Shown: positions 1 through 8,523, numbered from the stretch's first letter. The stretch: DNA of 64,000 bases from Rickettsiaceae bacterium H1 (GCA_018101195.1 JACDQH010000001.1:164518-228517), one strand, 5' to 3'. Made by a program: numbers and translations. Notes: generated by a model not told the origin, from the sequence alone.

Positions 1-272
1 AAGTTTTCAAGTTGATCATTTTTTAAATTAAGTAAATCTTCTATAATTTGATTAATGGAAGAAAGATGAGTAAGAGTACGGTCGTAGTGCTCCATGCCTT
101 TAATTTTACTGATCAGTTCTTGTTTTTTATCCGTTAGAAGTTCGTTACGCCACTTTATTATGCTGTTATCTAGCTCTATTTGTTCCTTAAATGTGGAGGT
201 GTTTAAATAGTAAAACAATAATGACAGACATAAAAAAAATAAGTATGAAAGCTTAACGTATATCTTCTTCAT
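1..272 (-). CDS. Partial membrane-anchored coiled-coil protein (PilO/GspM-like architecture)
   Basis: The reading frame opens with ATG at 272 and stays open to the window edge, giving at least 90 residues; the C-terminus lies outside. A short basic N-terminus (MKKIYVK) is followed by one hydrophobic segment at about residues 8-24. The rest is a charged, helical stretch rich in E, K, Q and L that looks like a coiled coil. The start overlaps the end of the upstream gene by 20 bases, so the two are probably translationally coupled. A short-anchor-plus-coiled-coil protein following a large actin-like/anchor protein resembles PilN/PilO or GspL/GspM pairs. This is inferred from architecture only; no family motif is visible. 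Confidence 0.5.
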   Translation of the reverse strand, partial: MKKIYVKLSYLFFLCLSLLFYYLNTSTFKEQIELDNSIIKWRNELLTDKKQELISKIKGMEHYDRTLTHLSSINQIIEDLLNLKNDQLEN

Positions 273-1584
273 AGTGAATTTCAGCTTTTATTTTAGAATC
301 GTTTTCTTTATTTTTTATTGATTGTTTATTTTTAGTACGTATTTTAACAACTGGTTTTTCATTGTTTTGTCGCTTGTTGTAATTAATGCTTGAGATTAAA
401 TCGTCGTGTTGTTTACTTAGTCTTATTATATACTGCAACACCTCGTTTCCGTCGTTACTATCTAACGCGTTAATGAAATTTGTTATGTTTTGAGAAGTAA
501 GGTGTTTTATTTTCCTGTATGATTGCACCAGCTTATTTATTTCGTCTTGTTTGGTTCTGTTTTCATCCAGCAGTTCCATTTGCGTTAGATAATCTCCGAA
601 TATGCTGTTATTCATATAAAACGCGATTATTACGAACAGCATGACAGATAATGCCATTGCAAAATTCGTTAAAGATTCCAGAATAAAAATTCTGTTTTTT
701 TTCTTAGCTTGATAGCTGTTAAACAAAAAGTTGCTTTTACCGGAATTTGCTATGTTATTTACTGAAAGTAAATTACAATTAAGTTCGTTTTGTGCGATTA
801 ACCAATCTAAATCTAACATTATTCCCGCTTCGTAAGGTGAAATAATTACGACGTTCTCCCGGTTAAAATTATGTAAAAACAACTTATTTTTTATTGCATT
901 GGGAGCTATGATATAACCGTTTAACGTAGCGTTTTTTTTGATATTCAAATCATTTACTACGGAGTCGAAATGTTCCTTTATGTAACCCGAATATATTGTC
1001 GTATTTTTTTCTTTTTCTAATTTTTTAGAATGGTGGCTTAGAAAAACACCGTTACGGTAAATTACGACTTCTACTTCCTGTTTATTACACATTAATAGCA
1101 AGTCTGTTTTTTCACTTGCGGAGGGAGAGTTTAAACCTAAAGATAAAACTTGGATTACTTGCTTATATTCCAACGGGGCGATAATAAAACCTTTTAGTTG
1201 TTTATGTATGTTATTTGCAAAATTAACCCAATCGGGATTGATAATAGGGGTTACGCTAAGGTAGTGATTTTTATTAAGTAATATTAATTCTGCAAAAGCT
1301 GCTTGTCGCAGCTTTTCTTTACAAACTATAGTGTTTAAAAAAGAATTTTTATTGCTCGTTATCGGTATATTTAAATAATGATGTTTGTAATCTTCGTCTG
1401 AAGGTTCGTATGTTATGTATACCGAACTTTTTTTATTTTTGTTTACATACTTTTCAAGTTTTGTTATGCTGTCTAAGTCATTACTAATTTCCTGTTTTGA
1501 CAGTAACTCTTGGTTGCAAAAATGTACCAAGCGGGTTTTATTTGTCGAAACTATAATTACGATTTTGCTTTTTTGAAAATACAT
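253..1584 (-). CDS. Membrane-anchored protein with GspL/PilM-PilN-like layout
   Basis: This 443-residue protein has a long N-terminal soluble part (about 1-295) with alternating strands and helices. One strongly hydrophobic segment follows at about 305-325 (FAMALSVMLFVIIAFYM), then a coiled-coil-like stretch and a basic, charged tail. A cytoplasmic globular domain, one membrane pass and a periplasmic helix is the layout of GspL and of PilM-PilN fusions in type II secretion and type IV pilus systems. I do not see a clear ATPase motif, so the family is a guess from layout. It overlaps the next minus-strand gene by 20 bases and sits divergently from the rluC-like gene, with a 62-base gap. Confidence 0.55.
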   Translation of the reverse strand: MYFQKSKIVIIVSTNKTRLVHFCNQELLSKQEISNDLDSITKLEKYVNKNKKSSVYITYEPSDEDYKHHYLNIPITSNKNSFLNTIVCKEKLRQAAFAELILLNKNHYLSVTPIINPDWVNFANNIHKQLKGFIIAPLEYKQVIQVLSLGLNSPSASEKTDLLLMCNKQEVEVVIYRNGVFLSHHSKKLEKEKNTTIYSGYIKEHFDSVVNDLNIKKNATLNGYIIAPNAIKNKLFLHNFNRENVVIISPYEAGIMLDLDWLIAQNELNCNLLSVNNIANSGKSNFLFNSYQAKKKNRIFILESLTNFAMALSVMLFVIIAFYMNNSIFGDYLTQMELLDENRTKQDEINKLVQSYRKIKHLTSQNITNFINALDSNDGNEVLQYIIRLSKQHDDLISSINYNKRQNNEKPVVKIRTKNKQSIKNKENDSKIKAEIHYEEDIR

Positions 1585-1646
1585 TAATGTTTAGACGATA
1601 TGTAGATGTTATACTACATTAATATGTACATTTTATTAATATCGAC

Positions 1647-2546
1647 ATGGTTAAAAAAGTTACGGTAAGTGACAATAACATCAGAATAGATCGATATATC
1701 AGAAAAAATATATTGAATAACATCCCTCAGTCGTTGCTGGAAAAGTACTTGCGAAGGAAATTAATTACTTTAGACGGAAGTAAAGTATTTTCGAGCACAC
1801 AAATCCTAAGGGGCCAAAACTTATTAATTGACGATAGAATTTCGTTTGACGAAAGAAAGCAACGGGAGAAACACCGAGTAATGAAATGTAATTTTAATTG
1901 CCCGATTTTGTATAGGGACGAGCATATAATCGTGCTTAATAAACCTGGCGGGGTAGCCGTACAAAGGGGATCCAAGGTTGGTACGGCCATAAGCGACATT
2001 TTGGAAAATTTCGATAAAATTAATAACGAAACGCCGAAAATAGTACACAGGCTGGATAAAGATACGAGCGGAATTTTAATGTTGGCCCGTACGTTGGAAA
2101 CGGCTCGTTTTTTAGCAGAGTTGTTTGCGAATAGGAAAATCGAAAAAATATATAGGGCTTTAGTTGTGGGAAAGCCGGATGAAAAAACGGGAAAAATAGA
2201 AATTTCGTTGAAAAGTAAATTTTATAACGGTCAAGAATTGGTTTTTCCCGATGAAAACGAAGGTAAAACGGCAATTACACATTTTAAATTGTTGGAATTT
2301 TTTCCCGAACATAATTTGTCGAATATGGAATTACGGCCGATAACCGGGAGAAAACATCAATTACGGGCTCATATGAAATATTCAGGTCACTCCATTTATG
2401 GAGATAAAAAATACGGTAAAACAAAAGCGAAATTAGCACTTCATGCTTACTCTCTGCAACTTAAATTACCTGGCGGTAAAATAGTTAATGTTAAAGCACC
2501 TTTACCGGGACATATGATTATAAATGAAAATTTGAATTATGTTTGA
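1647..2546 (+). CDS. rluC: RluC/RluD-type 23S rRNA pseudouridine synthase
   Basis: This enzyme isomerises specific uridines of 23S rRNA to pseudouridine. Residues about 10-65 form an S4 RNA-binding domain. The catalytic motif HRLDKDTSG lies at 134-142, with Asp137 as the expected nucleophile. Further family motifs include LNKPGGVAVQ near 97-106 and RKHQLRAHM near 245. The length of 299 residues is normal. The RluC assignment over RluD rests on overall resemblance to the alphaproteobacterial RluC form and is less certain than the family. Its stop is followed within about 40 bases by a truncated type A membrane-protein copy, so the family array begins right behind it. Confidence 0.88.
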   Translation: MVKKVTVSDNNIRIDRYIRKNILNNIPQSLLEKYLRRKLITLDGSKVFSSTQILRGQNLLIDDRISFDERKQREKHRVMKCNFNCPILYRDEHIIVLNKPGGVAVQRGSKVGTAISDILENFDKINNETPKIVHRLDKDTSGILMLARTLETARFLAELFANRKIEKIYRALVVGKPDEKTGKIEISLKSKFYNGQELVFPDENEGKTAITHFKLLEFFPEHNLSNMELRPITGRKHQLRAHMKYSGHSIYGDKKYGKTKAKLALHAYSLQLKLPGGKIVNVKAPLPGHMIINENLNYV

Positions 2547-2582
2547 TAATTTCTAATTTTAATAAGGATTGCAACCAGTATT

Positions 2583-2850
2583 TTGCTGATGAACGTTTCA
2601 AATATTGCAAGTTACGGTGCGATCGTTTTCGGAATTTCTTATGCTTTTTCCAAAGACCTAAAATTATCAGGAATAATCGGGGGATCTGCTGCCGCTGCCG
2701 TTTTGTTGCTTCAAGTAGGCATTTTTGCCATAGAAAAAGTTCAAGGAGAATCAACTGAACAAGCTCTTGCTGATAGTAGTTTACAGTTTAATTACTGGTA
2801 TTACCGTTGTTCCTGCCATCGGGAACGTTATGAGGAACCGGTTAACTTAA
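2583..2850 (+). pseudogene. Truncated, frameshifted type A small membrane protein
   Basis: The sequence matches the middle and end of the type A paralog on the minus strand at 8524-8950: both share IASYGAIVFGISYA, the KLSGII segment and VGIFA.EK. The N-terminal third is missing; homology begins directly after the rluC-like gene. After ...QALADS the frame is broken. The continuation (ITGITVVPAIGNVM) is in another frame and ends in a stop at 2848-2850, while the original frame runs on out of frame to 2870. Two lesions make a functional product unlikely. It heads the left, plus-strand arm of the A/B array. Confidence 0.75.
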
Positions 2851-2977
2851 AAAGCATTAAAGCAGAATAATTATGGCGGGGTCCGATTAATTCATCTTAA
2901 AGACTGCTTTTGCTCCTGCTTTAGGTCTTGGTTTAGGATATAACATAGTAAATTTTCAAAGTAAATTTTCAAATTTA

Positions 2978-3014
2978 TGCTATTATTGTAACCGTATTTA
3001 ATAAATTTAGGAGG
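2978..3014 (+). promoter_or_regulatory. Shared extended -10 promoter and RBS of type B gene
   Basis: TGCTATTAT at 2978-2986 reads as an extended -10 box, followed by TTGTAAC and, 6 bases before the ATG at 3020, by AGGAGG. Almost the same block precedes the B genes on the minus strand (boxes at 7338-7346 and 8171-8179) and, with CATTAT, the type A gene (8988-8996). Conservation across otherwise diverged copies supports a real promoter and a common expression programme. Confidence 0.55.
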
Positions 3015-3019
3015 AAAAA

Positions 3020-3472
3020 ATGACTAAAAATTTGAATATCGCTCAAGTTTATGGACTGCTCTCCATTGTAGGTATTAATCCTATCATTAACTTCGTACCC
3101 TTTTTATTGTTTAGCAAGAAAAAAATTAGTACCGAAAATACTGTTTTGTCAACCGGTATTTCAAGCTTTTTAACTTGGAGCGGTATTGTTTTTGGAATTT
3201 CTTATGCGGCTTCTAAAGACCTGAAATTATCCGGAATAATCGCCGGATCCTTAGCTGCCGCCGTTTTATTATTTCAAGTAAGCGATTTTTCCATCAGAAG
3301 AATTAAAGAAAAATCAACCAAAGATGCTATTATAAAGAGTGTGTGCGATACCGGTATAGTTTACGGCTTAACTACGGGTGTTATCGTTACTCCCGTTTTA
3401 GAGGGGGTGCCGACATTACTTCCACTTTATGTTAAAAGATCAGGATCAAAAGTGTGTGCGATACCGGTATAG
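3020..3472 (+). CDS. Type B small membrane protein, C-terminus altered by tandem duplication
   Basis: This is a 150-residue member of the local family. It starts with a charged MTKNLN and an AQVYG..S..GINPIINF segment. A hydrophobic middle follows (SGIVFGISYAASKDLKLSG, then IIAGSLAAAVLLFQVSDFS), then the basic IRRIKEKSTKDA and a C-terminal Gly/Thr/Val-rich hydrophobic stretch. Two or three membrane segments are likely. A 113-bp duplication just before the stop replaces the ending ...RSGSKV with ...RSGSKVCAIPV. A strong AGGAGG site supports the start. I recognise no outside family; the function is unknown. Confidence 0.7.
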   Translation: MTKNLNIAQVYGLLSIVGINPIINFVPFLLFSKKKISTENTVLSTGISSFLTWSGIVFGISYAASKDLKLSGIIAGSLAAAVLLFQVSDFSIRRIKEKSTKDAIIKSVCDTGIVYGLTTGVIVTPVLEGVPTLLPLYVKRSGSKVCAIPV

Positions 3473-3563
3473 TTTACGGCTTAACTATGGGTGTTATCGT
3501 TACTCCCGTTTTAGAGGGGGTGCCGACATTACTTCCACTTTATGTTAAAAGATCAGGATCAAA
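3338..3563 (+). repeat. 113-bp tandem duplication at the 3' end of the type B gene
   Basis: Bases 3338-3450 are repeated at 3451-3563 with one visible difference (actacggg against actatggg). The unit length is not a multiple of three, so the second copy is read out of frame and the protein ends after CAIPV. The ancestral end, ...SKV followed by TGA, survives just behind the second copy at 3561-3569. Near identity implies a recent event. Confidence 0.93.
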
Positions 3564-3574
3564 AGTTTGAATAA

Positions 3575-3590
3575 TGTTTCACGTGAAACA
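3575..3590. promoter_or_regulatory. parS centromere-like site 1
   Basis: TGTTTCACGTGAAACA is a perfect 16-bp palindrome identical to the canonical bacterial parS consensus bound by ParB. It lies between the end of the plus-strand type B gene and the end of the oxidoreductase gene. An identical site lies at 6862, at the other end of that gene, and another in the parA promoter. parA and parB are encoded at 28625-30218. Confidence 0.93.
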
Positions 3591-3593
3591 TAA

Positions 3594-6500
3594 TCACAAG
3601 TAGCTTGTTGTTATTGATTTCGCCATCAACTTTTCTTGTATCGAGTTTTGCTTAAGCCTTTGTTTTAAGTGGCAAAAATCAACCGAATTCATGTCTTGAT
3701 CTTGCCCAGAACAGCTATAAACAAAGGTTTCCCGTTTAGTAACGGGATCTACATGTTTTTGCAGGCATTGCGCACAGATTTCTTTCATCATGCATTGCAT
3801 CGGCGAATTAATCGAAGCAATGAATTTGGTGCTTTCTTTAAATAACGTTTTCCATATTGTTTTTCTTGCATTATTAACCGCACTCATCATCGAATCGGAA
3901 CCGATTGCTATTACCCTATCAACCTCAGATAAATTAATGCGCGCAGATTTTTGTTTACGATAAAAATCAATTGCTTGGATGATATTGGAATGAAACGAAA
4001 AGTCTTGCTTTCGTGTAGTCTTAATTTTTTTTTCGTTACAAGCCCACACTATAATGTCTGCCGCATCTTCTAATTCGGTTATTTTATAACTATCTTCCGT
4101 TTTTTTATACCCGGCAAAATATAAAACTTTGCACCGATTTTTCCTCATCGCCTGACCGATAGAAAACAGTACGGCATTGCCCAAACCTCCGCCAATAAGC
4201 ATTACGGTTTCTTCATAAGGAATTTCCGTCGGCTCTCCCGTTGGTCCCATTAACACTACCTGTTCGTCCTTCTTAAGGTAAGAGCACAATTTCGAGGATG
4301 ATCCGACATCTAAAACAATTAGGGAAATCGTTCCCCGCACTTTGTCAACCTTTGCTCCCGTTAGAGCTATCGGTTCTATTAACATTTTGTTTTTCGTAGA
4401 AACTTCATAATTTTGCAATCGATAGAATTGACCGGGTGAAAAATTATTAGCGGAAAGAGGGGATTTAACTATTATCTCATATATTGATGGAGTTAATTTT
4501 GCCATGTCAACAATTCTTGCACTGAATTTATTCTTTAAATGTCGCAAAAAACCAGGCTCATATTTCGGCACTAATTTTTCAAGTTTTTCAGTAATTGCTT
4601 GGTAAGAATTTTTACTACTTGCAATAGCTTTCACGACACTACCGGAGTATTTGGGATTAACATCGCCCAAGACAGTAACATTATCCGGAGGTTTATTTAT
4701 GAAATCGTGGAAATTAGTTGGGTCTTCTTTATTTAAAACGGAATTAGGTTTTGTTCCCGCAGCAATTAATACCGTTCTTGCCGAAATAATCTTTTCTTCT
4801 TGCTCGATATATCCTTTAATCCCTTTGGTATTACCATAACGATCGGTCAAAATTTCATCTGGTATAAACTTTTCGATAAACTCAACGCCTTCGGCAAAAG
4901 CTTTTTCCACTTCTTCATGGTTTAACCTATAAGCGGGAGACTGAATTAAAGTTTTTCGGTATAATACTTTTACTCCGCCTATTTTTTTTAAACAATCGAT
5001 TTTATTCTTCGTTTTACTTAGCAATTTTTCATGCTCTAATAGTTCTTTTGCTATTTCTTTCTCTTCCGGTGTCCAAGCCGATTCCATATACTCTGGTCCC
5101 GATTGTTTAACTAAAATATTATACCGAGAAGCAAATTTCTCGACTTGAACCGCGTAGTAATGTAAAGCCTCGGTTGCGGTGTCAATTGCTGTAAGTCCAC
5201 CGCCGATTACTACTATTGGCATTCTTATTTGTAAATTGGTAATCGATTCAGCTTGAAAAGCTCCTCCTAATTGCAACGACATAAGAAAATCTGATGCCAT
5301 TTTTACTCCGTTTGCCAAATTATTTTTTATATCGATGATATTTGGGCTTCCCGCACCGATAGCTAACGCAATATGATTAAAGCCTAACTTTATTGCCTGC
5401 CGATAGGTAATATTACTGCCGAATCTCACTCCGCCATATAATTCGAAGCCTTCTCTGCGTTCCAAAATCAGCCGTATTATTTTCAGGCAGTTTTTATTCC
5501 AACGCACGGTTATGCCGTACTCGGTGACTCCACCGAAACCATATATCACTCTTTCATCAAGTTCTTCGTAAAGAATATTTACGTCTTTGATTAAATCGAA
5601 ACTGTGCTTCTTTCCTCGTTCATTCGCTCCCGTGAGGTAAACGGGTAATGGTTCTATTTTCAGCCCGTCGATAGCAACGACGGTATGTCCTTCGTTAAGT
5701 AAATAATGGACCATGGTAAAGCCTGCCGGTCCCGAACCGACGACCAGAACTTTATAATCGGTGTTTTTTTTCGGTATCGGATTATGCTTGTTCAGCGGGT
5801 TCCACTTGGTGAGCAAACTATATATTTCGAAACCGTAAGGTAAAGATAAAACTTCGGATAAAATGTTGGTCTCGACTCCCGGAATGTTAACTGGAGTTTG
5901 CTTTTGATATATGCAAGAACGCATGCAATCGTTGCAAATTCTATGTCCGGTCGCGGCGCACATAGGGTTATCAATGGTGATAACCGCAAGTGCCGCAATA
6001 TTATACCCTTGAGATTTCAACAAATTCATTTCCGAAATTTTTTCATCTAATGGACAACCGGTTAGCTTTGTTTTAGTCGGAGAGGTTTTATAACTTCCGT
6101 CCTTATTACATAATCCTTTGGAACAGCTATCTTTCCCCCGTTTATGGCAAAAAATGCAATAATCGGCATTATCGACGGCACTAATCGTGTTCAAACCGGG
6201 ATCGGTTAATTTAAAACCTTTCCTTTCTTTTTTTATTGGTGATTTTATAATTGTAACAGAATCTTCAAGGTAATTTTCCGTATCGATCAAATTATCATAA
6301 TCTAATTTTTCAGGTAAATTAAACAAGACCGAATTTTTATCGTGTTTTACCATCCAAACGGCATATTTAGCCGCCAATTCTATTTCCTCCCTGTAATTTT
6401 CTTTGTTTTCCCACCAATTCATTATTGTGTCGGCATACAGCTTTTCCGTTATGCTATCGATCCGCAAAATTTTTTTCAATTTATCTTCAATTTCCGGAAA

Positions 6501-6803
6501 ATTTTCCACTTCAGCGTAATTCTTCAGAGCATAACGCTGAATAAACAGCCTTTTGCATTCATGAATATTGGCAAAAGCATTATTTTTTTCTTTTAATGTC
6601 CGAATTTCTCGTTCGATTTTAAATAATCGGGAAATAAAATTTTCGATATGAACCGCCAGTTGTAAAATAATTTCCGAATCATAATCGTCCGCATCGCGCA
6701 TTCGAGAGTATAAATTCCCGTCTCGGTTGCATAAAAATTGACAAAACTCTTGGTGAAGGCAAGAAATACCTCGGTGGGTATATAAACTTTCAATGCTAGG
6801 CAT
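3594..6803 (-). CDS. Large FAD/NAD(P) oxidoreductase, GltD-like plus PyrK-like fusion
   Basis: This 1069-residue cytoplasmic protein has a helical N-terminus, then a Cys-rich region (CIFCHKRGKDSC and further CxxC motifs near residues 210-310) typical of the Fe-S domain of glutamate synthase small subunits. A first dinucleotide fold follows (VLVVGSGPAGFT, about 345), then a second (IVVIGGGLTAIDTA, about 535). The C-terminal third resembles a ferredoxin reductase/PyrK module: a GQFYRL flavin motif, LIGGGLGNAV, and a final cysteine set C-x5-C-x2-C with a later C, as in the PyrK 2Fe-2S site. Related long fusions occur in Rickettsiales. The substrate is unknown. Both ends are flanked by parS sites and inverted paralog arrays. 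Confidence 0.85.
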   Translation of the reverse strand: MPSIESLYTHRGISCLHQEFCQFLCNRDGNLYSRMRDADDYDSEIILQLAVHIENFISRLFKIEREIRTLKEKNNAFANIHECKRLFIQRYALKNYAEVENFPEIEDKLKKILRIDSITEKLYADTIMNWWENKENYREEIELAAKYAVWMVKHDKNSVLFNLPEKLDYDNLIDTENYLEDSVTIIKSPIKKERKGFKLTDPGLNTISAVDNADYCIFCHKRGKDSCSKGLCNKDGSYKTSPTKTKLTGCPLDEKISEMNLLKSQGYNIAALAVITIDNPMCAATGHRICNDCMRSCIYQKQTPVNIPGVETNILSEVLSLPYGFEIYSLLTKWNPLNKHNPIPKKNTDYKVLVVGSGPAGFTMVHYLLNEGHTVVAIDGLKIEPLPVYLTGANERGKKHSFDLIKDVNILYEELDERVIYGFGGVTEYGITVRWNKNCLKIIRLILERREGFELYGGVRFGSNITYRQAIKLGFNHIALAIGAGSPNIIDIKNNLANGVKMASDFLMSLQLGGAFQAESITNLQIRMPIVVIGGGLTAIDTATEALHYYAVQVEKFASRYNILVKQSGPEYMESAWTPEEKEIAKELLEHEKLLSKTKNKIDCLKKIGGVKVLYRKTLIQSPAYRLNHEEVEKAFAEGVEFIEKFIPDEILTDRYGNTKGIKGYIEQEEKIISARTVLIAAGTKPNSVLNKEDPTNFHDFINKPPDNVTVLGDVNPKYSGSVVKAIASSKNSYQAITEKLEKLVPKYEPGFLRHLKNKFSARIVDMAKLTPSIYEIIVKSPLSANNFSPGQFYRLQNYEVSTKNKMLIEPIALTGAKVDKVRGTISLIVLDVGSSSKLCSYLKKDEQVVLMGPTGEPTEIPYEETVMLIGGGLGNAVLFSIGQAMRKNRCKVLYFAGYKKTEDSYKITELEDAADIIVWACNEKKIKTTRKQDFSFHSNIIQAIDFYRKQKSARINLSEVDRVIAIGSDSMMSAVNNARKTIWKTLFKESTKFIASINSPMQCMMKEICAQCLQKHVDPVTKRETFVYSCSGQDQDMNSVDFCHLKQRLKQNSIQEKLMAKSITTSYL

Positions 6804-6861
6804 AATAAGAAATTATACTTTAGCTTTTCAATTTTTTCTATCGTTTTGCTTTCGATTGAAA

Positions 6862-6877
6862 TGTTTCACGTGAAACA
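6862..6877. promoter_or_regulatory. parS centromere-like site 2
   Basis: TGTTTCACGTGAAACA again, a perfect palindrome identical to parS site 1. It touches the stop codon of the minus-strand type B gene (6878) and lies 58 bases upstream of the oxidoreductase start. In both arms the site follows the B-gene stop with AATAATG or TAATG in front, so it appears to have been copied together with the gene. Confidence 0.93.
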
Positions 6878-7315
6878 TTATTGACATTTTTCGATTAAAC
6901 TAAGCACATCCATACCTAAAGCGGGAGCAACGACAACACCCGTAGTTAAGCCGTAAATTATACCGGTATCGGCTACGCTATATATAATAGCGTCTCCGGT
7001 TGATTCTCCTTTAATTCTTCTTATGGAAAAATCGCTTACTTGAAATAATAAAACGGCGGCAGCTAAGGATCCGGCGATTATTCCGGATAATTTCAGGTCT
7101 TTAGAAGCCGCATAAGAAATTCCGAAAACAATACCGCTCCAAGTTAAAAAGCTTGAAATACCGATTGACAAAATAATGTCTTTTTCTTCACGAATAATTT
7201 TTTTATTGTGATGCAATAATAAGAGTACGAAGCTAGCGATAGGATTAACACCCACAGCCGAGAGTGATCCATAATTCTGACTGGCATTTACATCTTCAGT
7301 CATTTTTTCCTCCAA
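6878..7315 (-). CDS. Type B small membrane protein
   Basis: A 145-residue paralog of the proteins at 3020 and 7696. The order of elements is the same: a charged N-terminus, NYGSLSAVGVNPI, a hydrophobic segment, SFLTWSGIVFGISYAASKD, IAGSLAAAVLLFQVSDFS, the basic IRRIKGEST, and a hydrophobic C-terminus ending in SLIEKCQ. Two or three membrane passes are likely. A GGAGG site precedes the ATG and the shared promoter box lies at 7338-7346. The central 70 residues are almost invariant between copies, while the N-terminus and last 25 residues diverge. The function is unknown. Confidence 0.72.
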   Translation of the reverse strand: MEEKMTEDVNASQNYGSLSAVGVNPIASFVLLLLHHNKKIIREEKDIILSIGISSFLTWSGIVFGISYAASKDLKLSGIIAGSLAAAVLLFQVSDFSIRRIKGESTGDAIIYSVADTGIIYGLTTGVVVAPALGMDVLSLIEKCQ

Positions 7316-7337
7316 AATTTATTAAATACGGTTACAA

Positions 7338-7346
7338 ATAATAGCA
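7338..7346 (-). promoter_or_regulatory. Shared extended -10 box of type B gene
   Basis: On the minus strand this reads TGCTATTAT, as in the plus-strand copy, followed by TTTGTAACCG and a GGAGG site before the ATG at 7315. It is assigned by conservation among paralog upstream regions. Confidence 0.5.
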
Positions 7347-7364
7347 TAAATTTGAAAATTCAAA

Positions 7365-7700
7365 TTAAAGTTTTTTTATTATGACTTTTACACCTGAACT
7401 TAAAGTGGAGTAAACGACAAAACCCAAAGCGGGAGTAACGACAACACCGGTAGTTAAGCTGTAAATTATACCGGTATCGGCTACGCTATATATAATAGCG
7501 TCTCCGGTTGATTCTCCTTTAATTCTTCTTATGGAAAAATCGCTTACTTGAAATAATAAAACGGCGGCAGCTAAGGATCCGGCGATTATTCCGGATGATT
7601 TTAGGTTTTTAGAAGCCGCATGAGAAATTCCGAAAACAATACCGCTCCAAGTTAAAAAGCTTGAAATACCGATTGATAAAGCAACGTCTTTATCATTATT
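7365..7700 (-). pseudogene. N-terminally truncated type B copy
   Basis: The frame reading DKDVALSIGISSFLTW continues through SGIVFGISHAASK, AGSLAAAVLLFQVSD and IRRIKGEST to a stop at 7365-7367 (...VIIKKL). It matches the B family from the second hydrophobic segment on. It has no ATG in frame: an in-frame TAG lies just upstream, and the copy is joined directly to the end of the B gene at 7696. Between about 7400 and 7590 it is almost identical to the neighbouring gene at 6878-7315. An unequal recombination between tandem copies would explain it. Confidence 0.75.
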
Positions 7701-8139
7701 TTTCTCTTTCTATACATTTATTAAGTACACTCAAAAGAGTTAGAGAAGAAAAACTCAAAACGGGAGCAGCGAGGACACCCGTAGTTAAGCCATAAACTAT
7801 ACCGGTATCGCACACACTCTTTATAATAGCACCTTCGGTTGATTTTCCTTTAATTCTTCTTATGGAAAAATCGCTTACTTGAAATAATAAAACGGCGGCA
7901 GCTAAGGATCCGGCGATTATTCCGGATAATTTCAGGTCTTTAGAAGCCGCATAAGAAATTCCGAAAACAATACCGCTCCAAGTTAAAAAGCTTAAAATAC
8001 CGAGTGACAAAAAAGTGTTTTCCTCACTAATTTTTTTCTTTTTATTCAATAATAAGAGTATGGAATTAATGATAGGAGGATTAATACCTATAACCGAGAT
8101 AAATCCATAACTTTGAGCGGGATTCAATTCGTAAATCAT
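7696..8139 (-). CDS. Type B small membrane protein
   Basis: A 147-residue paralog with the same architecture: MIYELNPAQSYG, GINPP, a hydrophobic stretch ending in LLLNKKKKIS, the invariant SFLTWSGIVFGISYAASKD block, VSDFSIRRIKGKST, and a C-terminus CDTGIVYGLTTGVLAAPV ending in basic IEREK. Its C-terminal part is closer to the plus-strand copy at 3020 (both have SVCDTGIVYG) than to the neighbour at 6878 (SVADTGIIYG). This suggests reciprocal inversion or gene conversion. The family function is unknown; no secretion motif beyond hydrophobicity is visible. Confidence 0.72.
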   Translation of the reverse strand: MIYELNPAQSYGFISVIGINPPIINSILLLLNKKKKISEENTFLSLGILSFLTWSGIVFGISYAASKDLKLSGIIAGSLAAAVLLFQVSDFSIRRIKGKSTEGAIIKSVCDTGIVYGLTTGVLAAPVLSFSSLTLLSVLNKCIEREK

Positions 8140-8170
8140 TTTCCTCCGGAATTTATAAAATACAGTTACA

Positions 8171-8179
8171 ATAATAGCA
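8171..8179 (-). promoter_or_regulatory. Shared extended -10 box of type B gene
   Basis: This reads TGCTATTAT on the minus strand, followed by TGTAACTG and a GGAGG site before the ATG at 8139. It matches the boxes at 2978-2986 and 7338-7346. Confidence 0.5.
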
Positions 8180-8199
8180 TAAATTTGAAAATTTACTAT

Positions 8200-8523
8200 A
8201 GTTATATCCTAGACCAAGACCTAAAGCAGGGGCAAAACCCATCTTTAAGACGAATTAATTAATCAGACCCCGCCATAATTATTTTGCTTTAATGCTTTTT
8301 AAGTTAACCTTCCCTTGCGCTGCTGCGTGAATTACCAGGTTCTTCTTCATAACCGTTCCCGATGGCACGAACAACGGTAATACCAGTAATTAAACCGTAA
8401 AAACTACACCGGAATAATTTTTACTATCAGAAAGAGCTATTTCAGTTGATTCTCCTACAGCTTTTTTTAAGGCAAAAATGCCTACTTGAAGCAACAAAAC
8501 AGCAGCGGCAACAGATTTGGCGA
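8200..8523 (-). pseudogene. Truncated type A copy and remnant of a further family member
   Basis: Reading the minus strand, 8523 to about 8400 encodes AAAVLLLQVGIFALKKAVGEST and DSKNYSGV, as in the type A gene, then hits a stop. Fragments of the normal C-terminus follow in other frames. Farther on, about 8290-8197 matches the plus-strand spacer at 2850-2945 and retains an APALGLGLGYN-like segment. No start codon or continuous frame remains. Confidence 0.65.

Larger units (their letters stand above)
2583..3590. repeat. Left arm of imperfect inverted repeat (A copy, remnant, B copy, parS)
   Basis: This stretch carries, in order, a type A pseudogene, a shared A-to-B spacer, an intact type B gene and a parS site. 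The same elements recur in inverted orientation at 6862-8950. The spacer 2843-2957 includes a non-coding remnant resembling the C-terminus of another family member (APALGLGLGYN) and matches about 8197-8312 on the other strand. Both arms end at a parS site and enclose the oxidoreductase gene. Identity is uneven: nearly exact in the central B-gene block and looser elsewhere. Confidence 0.7.
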
